DNA of 64,000 nucleotides from Ureibacillus yapensis (lineage in GTDB: Bacteria > Bacillota > Bacilli > Bacillales_A > Planococcaceae): positions 372,001 to 436,000 of the forward strand of contig NZ_QWEI01000002.1 in assembly GCF_003515775.1 (NCBI RefSeq). Direction: 5' to 3'. Positions 57,176 to 64,000 of this stretch are shown piece after piece. A model generated the notes under the pieces. The model saw nothing but the letters and a program-made list of their open reading frames with translations, did no database searches and was not told where the DNA came from. The position numbers and the translations under genes were made by a program. Numbering within the stretch: position 1 is the stretch's first letter; the number at the start of each line of letters is the position of its first letter.

Positions 57176-57211
57176 AAAAAGTCAAAGTCTGGAATACGAC
57201 TTTGACTTTTT
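57176..57211 (-). terminator. Hairpin between dnaK and dnaJ
   Basis: AAAAAGTCAAAGTC (57176-57189) and GACTTTGACTTTTT (57198-57211), a 14-bp stem with U-tract on either strand. It lies inside the heat-shock operon, so it may lower dnaJ expression relative to dnaK. Confidence 0.85.
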
Positions 57212-57240
57212 CTCCTTCTATCTGTACTTCCTTCGCCGAC

Positions 57241-59094
<1,854 letters not shown>

Positions 59095-59122
59095 CTAATA
59101 TATACCAATCAACTAAAATGAA

Positions 59123-59683
59123 TTATTCGTTTACTGAAACCATCGAAGGTCTCAATACACGGTCTTTTAACTTATAACCCTTTTGAAGTTCGCGTAAAAC
59201 AATCCCCGACTCTTTTTCGGAATCGGATTCTTGCATAACCGCTTGGTGAACGTTCGGGTCGAAAGCTTCACCTTCTGCAGGAATAAGCTCCAAACCTTCT
59301 TGCTTTGCAGCATCAATCAATGATCTATAGACCATTTCAATTCCTTTATATAAAGCATTCGCATCTTCTGAACTTACTTCTACTTGCAATGCACGTTCAA
59401 AGTTATCAATTACCGGCAATAGTTCTGTCAGCAATTTTTGTGCCCGATATTTTTCCGCAGCTTCACGATCTAATTGGAAGCGGCGTTTAATATTATCGAA
59501 ATCAGCAAGCAGACGTAAATAGCGGTTTTCTTCTTCTTGCAGCTTACCCTCAAGTTCGGAAATTTTGGCATTTGACTGCTCTTCAACCGTTGCTTCTTCT
59601 TGCTGCTCGGCTTGTTCATTTGCCTCATTTAATTGTTCATTTTTCTCTTCTAGATGCTCTTTGTTTTCTGTTGCTTCAGACAC
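59123..59683 (-). CDS. grpE: nucleotide exchange factor GrpE
   Basis: 186 residues. A long acidic, glutamine/glutamate-rich N-terminal tail, then the coiled-coil ([20 protein letters not shown]) and the beta domain (NPNV-like [11 protein letters not shown]). It releases ADP from DnaK. I start at GTG (MSEATENK) because AAGGAGGAAATATCT lies directly upstream; the open frame runs 20 codons further back, over the hrcA end. Confidence 0.95.
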   Translation of the reverse strand: MSEATENKEHLEEKNEQLNEANEQAEQQEEATVEEQSNAKISELEGKLQEEENRYLRLLADFDNIKRRFQLDREAAEKYRAQKLLTELLPVIDNFERALQVEVSSEDANALYKGIEMVYRSLIDAAKQEGLELIPAEGEAFDPNVHQAVMQESDSEKESGIVLRELQKGYKLKDRVLRPSMVSVNE

Positions 59684-59696
59684 AGATATTTCCTCC

Positions 59697-60731
59697 TTAT
59701 AAGCCATCATTAACTTTTTTTGAAAGTGTTCGGGATAATCCACTTCTCATAACATCAAGCAATGTTACGGCACGTTGATAATCCATCCTTGTAGGACCGA
59801 TAATCGCAATCGAACCTTCTTGATCTTTCCCTATGGAATACGTAGCCGTTATGACGCTCAAGTCATCTACTGCCAAATGGTTGTTCTCGGAACCGATTCG
59901 AATATGGATTCCTGTATCTTCAGGGTGGAATAAAGAAATCACTTGACTTTCCCTCTCCATCATTTCCATGAGTGCACGAACTTTATTTAAGTCGTGGAAC
60001 TCTGGTTGATTGAACATATTTGTTTTTCCGCCAAAATAAAGTTTTCCTTCATTTTCAAACGAAGCAATTGTTCTTAATGATTGAATAAAGGAATCCGCAG
60101 TTTTAATATGCTGCCTTAAAACATTAAAAGTTTCGAGTTCAAGTTTTCTTTGAAGCTCCAACAATGAGACACCCGCCAAACGATCGTTCAGGATATTGAT
60201 TACTTTTTCAATATCTGAAGGATTGAACCCCTGCGGCAGAGTGATTGTTCGATTCTCAACATGTCCAGTATCTGTTACAATAATTGCCACTGCTGTTTGG
60301 TCTGTGAGTGGAACAATTTGAAATCGCTTCACGCGGTGTTTTCCAACATTTGGTCCAAGCAAAATCGTTGTATACGTAGTTAAGTCGGACAAAATGTTGG
60401 CAGATTCGCGAATGACTTGCTCCTTCTCTGCCAAGTGGTTTTGAAAAATAGATTGAAATAAGCCAATTTCTCTTTCAGACATTGAAGCTGGCTGCAACAA
60501 ATGATCCACATAAAACCGGTACCCTTTTTCAGAAGGCACACGACCCGAGGACGTATGGGTCTTTTCAATAAACCCAAGCTCCTCCAAATCGGACATTTCA
60601 TTGCGAATGGTTGCAGGACTGAAAGTAATCCAATCTTTCTTGGAAATTTGGCGTGATCCTACTGGTTGAGCTGAAGCAACAAAATCATCAACGATTACTT
60701 GAAGTATTTGTAATTGTCGATTTGTTAACAT
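59697..60731 (-). CDS. hrcA: heat-inducible transcription repressor HrcA
   Basis: 344 residues. N-terminal winged helix ([25 protein letters not shown]...; [27 protein letters not shown]) and a C-terminal GAF-like domain ([22 protein letters not shown]). It represses the dnaK operon through CIRCE. I start at ATG 60729-60731 (MLTNRQLQ), seven bases after AGAGGTG; earlier in-frame ATGs lie nearer that site or inside the operator. Confidence 0.96.
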   Translation of the reverse strand: MLTNRQLQILQVIVDDFVASAQPVGSRQISKKDWITFSPATIRNEMSDLEELGFIEKTHTSSGRVPSEKGYRFYVDHLLQPASMSEREIGLFQSIFQNHLAEKEQVIRESANILSDLTTYTTILLGPNVGKHRVKRFQIVPLTDQTAVAIIVTDTGHVENRTITLPQGFNPSDIEKVINILNDRLAGVSLLELQRKLELETFNVLRQHIKTADSFIQSLRTIASFENEGKLYFGGKTNMFNQPEFHDLNKVRALMEMMERESQVISLFHPEDTGIHIRIGSENNHLAVDDLSVITATYSIGKDQEGSIAIIGPTRMDYQRAVTLLDVMRSGLSRTLSKKVNDGL

Positions 60732-60745
60732 TGTCATCACCTCTG

Positions 60746-60772
60746 TTAGCACTCGTTAATCAAGAGTGCTAA
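60746..60772. promoter_or_regulatory. CIRCE operator (HrcA binding site)
   Basis: TTAGCACTC, nine bases, GAGTGCTAA: an exact CIRCE inverted repeat, 15 bp upstream of the hrcA start and overlapping the start of transcription. Confidence 0.98.
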
Positions 60773-60782
60773 TACTAATATT

Positions 60783-60811
60783 AAATTATCAAATCTCTCA
60801 TATTATGTCAA
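60783..60811 (-). promoter_or_regulatory. sigma-A promoter of the hrcA operon
   Basis: On the minus strand TTGACA (60811-60806), a 17-bp spacer and TAATTT (60788-60783). It begins only 11 bp past the hemW stop, with CIRCE immediately downstream. Confidence 0.88.
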
Positions 60812-60821
60812 CGGAATCGCT

Positions 60822-61967
60822 TTATTCTCCCAATAAAAATTGCTGAAACACTTCGTTTCCAACAAATCGTCCCTTTCGACTAAGCTTTACCCCTTTTTCA
60901 TCCTCGATAAGCAAACCTTCCCGGACAAGTTTTGCAATTTCATTGCCAAACGTTTCTTTCATTGAAACACCGAGCTTTGTTTCAAACTCTTCAAAAGATA
61001 CACCGTCATTTTTGCGCAACCCCAGAAACATCTGTTCTTCACATTTCTCTTCGTTTGTAACTTCGTGCCGGTGAAGAATGGGTAGTTCGTTATTGTTTAT
61101 GGACTCGATATATTTTTTTATTGGACCAATATTGGAATAGCGCTTACCCTTCAGATAGCCATGGGCGCCTGCCCCAAAGCCTGCATATTCATCGTTATCC
61201 CAATAGATTTTATTATGTGTTGATTGACGCCCTTCTATTGCAAAATTGCTAATTTCGTATTGCTGTTTATGATTGTCCTCCATGCGCCGCATTAGCAAAT
61301 CATACATTTCCGCTTCCAGGTCTTCGGTAGGCAAATGGAGTTTACCTTTTGCATATTGAATATAAAAGATGGTTTTTGGCTCTACAATCAGCGAATACGC
61401 AGAATAATGCGGCAAATCCAAGTCAAGTGCCCTCTCCAATGTATCCTGCCATTGGTCCATTGTTTGGCCGGGCAAACCATACATTAAATCTATGCTTATA
61501 TTTTCAAATCCCGCTTTTTTTGCTTGTTTAATCGTTTCAAAAACATGTTCATTGGCATGGGTGCGCCCAAGTTTTTTTAACAGCGTTTGATCGAAGGATT
61601 GTACGCCCATGCTCAATCGGTTTACTCCGCCAGCCAACAATGCCTCCAGCTTATCCTCGGATAGTTCATCAGGGTTTGCTTCGGAACTAAATTCGATTAA
61701 CTGCTTTGTAGGGAGGCTGGCCCCAATCAGTTTTAAAAGTCGCTCGATTTGCTTGGCCGACAAGGCAGTGGGTGTTCCGCCGCCCAGAAAAATAGTTTCA
61801 ATCTGTTGAAACTGCTCGGGTGTTTGACTGACAGCCATTTCAATTTCTTTCCCGACGGCTTCGATATATTCATCCACTGGCTGGTTTTTAAAATATACTT
61901 TATTGAAATCGCAATAATTGCAAATTTGATGACAGAAAGGAATATGTATGTAGACACCCCGCGCCAT
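60822..61967 (-). CDS. hemW: HemW-like radical SAM protein (haem chaperone, coproporphyrinogen oxidase-related)
   Basis: 381 residues. Radical-SAM motif in YIHIPFCHQICNYCDFNK (near 8-20), GGGTPTAL, and EANPDEL. Members with only the CxxxCxxC site act as haem chaperones rather than coproporphyrinogen oxidases. AAGGGAT precedes the ATG. In B. subtilis hemW lies just upstream of hrcA too, but follows lepA, which is absent here. Confidence 0.92.
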   Translation of the reverse strand: MARGVYIHIPFCHQICNYCDFNKVYFKNQPVDEYIEAVGKEIEMAVSQTPEQFQQIETIFLGGGTPTALSAKQIERLLKLIGASLPTKQLIEFSSEANPDELSEDKLEALLAGGVNRLSMGVQSFDQTLLKKLGRTHANEHVFETIKQAKKAGFENISIDLMYGLPGQTMDQWQDTLERALDLDLPHYSAYSLIVEPKTIFYIQYAKGKLHLPTEDLEAEMYDLLMRRMEDNHKQQYEISNFAIEGRQSTHNKIYWDNDEYAGFGAGAHGYLKGKRYSNIGPIKKYIESINNNELPILHRHEVTNEEKCEEQMFLGLRKNDGVSFEEFETKLGVSMKETFGNEIAKLVREGLLIEDEKGVKLSRKGRFVGNEVFQQFLLGE

Positions 61968-62110
61968 GTAAATCCCTTCTTCCTAATAAAATCTCTTTTT
62001 CCCTCTATTGTACCGTTTCCATATAAAAATTCAATTTTGCGGTTCTGTCATTTATTTCCGAACTTAAAAGGCAGTAAAATTATAAATAGAAAATCTCTAA
62101 ATTTGTGCAT

Positions 62111-62173
62111 AGAAAAGGCCCCTTCTAATAGAGGAAGCCAAGATGCAACCTGTACAGCTCCATTAGAAAGGAC
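62111..62173 (-). terminator. Terminator of the MFS permease gene
   Basis: On the minus strand CCTTTCTAATGGAG (62171-62158) pairs with CTCTATTAGAAGG (62133-62121), across a 24-base loop, followed by GGCCTTTTC. Confidence 0.7.
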
Positions 62174-62207
62174 CCATTATAAGTTTAAATCATGAATTAA
62201 TTTTTAA

Positions 62208-63521
62208 TTAATTTTCATTCATTGCTTCTTTCATCATGACCACTTCTTCATGCTGCTGTGGTTTGCGTTTTAAAGTATAAAGCATAAAACTTGCGAGTAT
62301 ACACAAGCCGCATAAGAAGTACATACTTGAAGTAAAGGAGAAGACCCCCAACAAGTAAGGTCCTGCAAATCCACCTAAGGCTGCGAATGAGTTAACCAAT
62401 GCTATTCCCACTGGTGCCGTTGATTCGGTGAAGAATTGCGTCTTGTAGGCAAAGAAACAACCAGCGAACATATATAAACCGATAGAAGCAAATGCCAACA
62501 TAACAACCATCAACCCAGGTGAAGAAATAAAGCTGCTTGCGACAAATCCAATCGTTGCAATAATGAAACTTGCGATTAAGTGTTCCTTATATTTTCCTGT
62601 CCGATCTGAATTCCATCCTGCAAACAGTATTGCCGGAATTCCCATTAACGCTGGAACGGAAGCCAGCCAGCCAATACTCATATTCGCAGTGCCTACTGCC
62701 GAAAGATTTTTTATGATTGTCGGCAGCCAGAACGAAAGCCCATACATACATGTGTAATTGGCAAAATAAATCAAGGCCAATCTCCATACTTTGCTATCCT
62801 TAAGCATTTCCTTTTTAGAAACAACATTAACTTTCAAGCTCTCATTTCGTTCTTTTTCAATTTCGCCTTCCAGCCAATTTCTTTCCTCTTTAGTTAACCA
62901 CTTTGCCTCACTTGGGCGGTTGGTTAAATAGAAGATTACAACAACCCCTAAAATAATAGCAGGGATTCCTTCCAAAATGAACATCCAACGCCAGCCCTGC
63001 AAGCCTGCCCAGGCAATATTGTCGATGATCCATGCGGACAATGGAGCTCCCACCAAGCCTCCAAGCGGCAATGCCAGCAATAGGGTTGCTGTCGCACGCC
63101 CACGTTCTCTCGCTCTGAACCAATAGGTTAGATACAATATAATCCCTGGGAAAAATCCAGCTTCCGCAATTCCCAGTAAAAATCTCAAAATATATAAATG
63201 GGTTGTACTTTGAGCGAACCCCGTTAATATAACGATAATTCCCCAGCTTAACATGATGCGCGCAATCCATAAACGAGCTCCTACTTTGTGCATAATCATA
63301 TTGCTCGGAATTTCAAAGAAGAAATAACCTATAAAGAAGATTCCTGATAACAATCCGAAAACTTCAGCAGTTAATGCAAGGTCGGCATTCATCTCTAGTG
63401 CCGCAAAGCCTAAATTCACACGATCAAGATATGCAATGATATAGAGTAATAGAACAAACGGCAAAATACGAACCATCGTCTTTTTTACCGCGGATTTTTC
63501 AACTGCTTGAATATGATTCAT
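62208..63521 (-). CDS. MFS permease of the anion:cation symporter family
   Basis: 437 residues with twelve membrane helices and a central cytoplasmic loop (about 205-240, KWLTKEERNWLEGEI). The family signatures are YLDRVNLGFAALEM in helix 1, RFLLGIAEAGFFPGI in helix 4, and GWRWMFILEG. Relatives carry organic acids such as tartrate, glucarate, phthalate or hydroxyphenylacetate. AGGGGGGC precedes the ATG. The thiolase next door (70 bp upstream) suggests a catabolic setting, but the substrate cannot be read off. Confidence 0.88.
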   Translation of the reverse strand: MNHIQAVEKSAVKKTMVRILPFVLLLYIIAYLDRVNLGFAALEMNADLALTAEVFGLLSGIFFIGYFFFEIPSNMIMHKVGARLWIARIMLSWGIIVILTGFAQSTTHLYILRFLLGIAEAGFFPGIILYLTYWFRARERGRATATLLLALPLGGLVGAPLSAWIIDNIAWAGLQGWRWMFILEGIPAIILGVVVIFYLTNRPSEAKWLTKEERNWLEGEIEKERNESLKVNVVSKKEMLKDSKVWRLALIYFANYTCMYGLSFWLPTIIKNLSAVGTANMSIGWLASVPALMGIPAILFAGWNSDRTGKYKEHLIASFIIATIGFVASSFISSPGLMVVMLAFASIGLYMFAGCFFAYKTQFFTESTAPVGIALVNSFAALGGFAGPYLLGVFSFTSSMYFLCGLCILASFMLYTLKRKPQQHEEVVMMKEAMNEN

Positions 63522-63591
63522 TTCTGCCCCCCTAAGCGTGAAACGTTAATCAATAACCAAAATTATTCTTAATAAATATAAATTCGACAGG

Positions 63592-64000
63592 CTACAGTCT
63601 CTCCCAAACGCTCGCAATCCCTTGACCCCCGCCGATACATACAGCGGACACACCGTATCTTGCCTGGCGTCTTTGCAATTCATAAGCAAGGGCTAATGTA
63701 ATTCTAGTGCCGCTTGCCGCCAAAGGATGCCCAAGGGCAACTGCGCCGCCATTGACATTTCCTTTTTCCAGAGGGAAACCCAGTTCTTTTTGGCAGGCTA
63801 AATATTGTGCGGAAAATGCTTCGTTAATTTCAATTAAATCCATATCTTCCAATGTAAGATCTGCCTTTTTTAACGCACTTTGAATGGCTGGTACAGGACC
63901 AATTCCCATGTATTTCGGTTCAACCCCTACAACATCCCACGATACGAGTCTAGCAATCGGTTTTAACCCTTTTTCTTCTGCATATTCGCTCGTTGTAATA
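63592..64000 (-). CDS. thiolase / acetyl-CoA C-acyltransferase (C-terminal part, cut by window edge)
   Basis: About 136 C-terminal residues in frame to the window end. The thiolase signatures are INEAFSAQYLACQKELG, the histidine in NGGAVALGHPLAASGTRI, and the active cysteine in AVCIGGGQG. The segment GVEPKYMGIGPVPAI is typical for acetoacetyl-CoA thiolases. It joins or splits 3-ketoacyl-CoA. The N-terminal domain with the nucleophilic cysteine lies outside the window. Confidence 0.93.
   Translation of the reverse strand, partial: ITTSEYAEEKGLKPIARLVSWDVVGVEPKYMGIGPVPAIQSALKKADLTLEDMDLIEINEAFSAQYLACQKELGFPLEKGNVNGGAVALGHPLAASGTRITLALAYELQRRQARYGVSAVCIGGGQGIASVWERL

Noticed and set aside
63536-63552. 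cre site upstream of the MFS gene (GTGAAACGTTAATCAA)
   Set aside because: The central ARCG position is offset by one base from the cre consensus, so the match is poor.

Overview
The window is chromosomal DNA from a low-GC, endospore-forming Gram-positive bacterium of the order Bacillales. It looks most like the Planococcaceae side (Lysinibacillus / Solibacillus / Ureibacillus-like). The evidence is the gene order, which follows the Bacillus subtilis yqe-yqf-yqg block (dnaJ-dnaK-grpE-hrcA, phoH-era, dnaG-sigA, ispH-ispG-sodA), sporulation genes yqfC/yqfD, strong AGGAGG-type ribosome sites, a single-chain glycyl-tRNA synthetase read through a T-box leader, and AT-rich intergenic DNA. The genus is an inference. 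I see no rRNA, tRNA, CRISPR array, prophage or intact insertion sequence.

Layout. 1-9.5 kb: a cut-off gene, sodA, three small membrane or envelope genes (yqgC, yqgB, yqfZ-like), ispG, a yqfW-like nucleotidase, a lipoprotein, a PAS-GAF-GGDEF-EAL signalling protein, an esterase-like protein without its expected serine, and an orphan gene. 9.5-15 kb: a cobalamin-riboswitch operon for corrinoid salvage that uses imported alpha-ribazole (cblT/cblS). 15-23.3 kb: the zinc genes znuC-znuB-zur behind a Zur box, then yqfT, a penicillin-binding carboxypeptidase, nfo, cshB, ispH and yqfQ. 23.4-28.5 kb: a C4-dicarboxylate module (dctR, dctS, dctB, dctP). 28.5-38 kb: nif3-like yqfO, trmK, cccA, a decayed acyl-CoA dehydrogenase, a membrane protein, sigA, dnaG, the PEP/pyruvate regulator yqfL and ccpN. 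37.7-40.1 kb: glyS with its T-box and unusual repeats. 40.2-51.9 kb: recO, era, cdd, dgkA, ybeY, pgpH, phoH, yqfD, yqfC, floA, nfeD and rpsU. 51.9-62 kb: deoC, mtaB, rsmE, prmA and the HrcA/CIRCE heat-shock operon with hemW. 62-64 kb: an MFS permease and a thiolase cut by the window edge.

Most genes are ordinary conserved housekeeping functions, on the minus strand from about 28.5 kb on except for glyS and its neighbour. The most unusual material is non-coding. A family of short hairpins shares the core CGAAAGCGWAGCGRCAG, while the arm sequences differ from copy to copy but stay complementary. Copies sit in composite repeats placed between the stop codon and terminator of ispH and sigA, in the 3' region of glyS (alternating with vestigial copies of the glyS 3' end), and inside the glyS T-box leader, where a 21-bp direct repeat flanks extra DNA. 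A trimmed version of the composite repeat, without the hairpin core, follows era. Two small genes (yqfZ-like and yqfC) take their Shine-Dalgarno from the 3' arm of a terminator-like hairpin. I read everything by eye, with no database searches or folding calculations.
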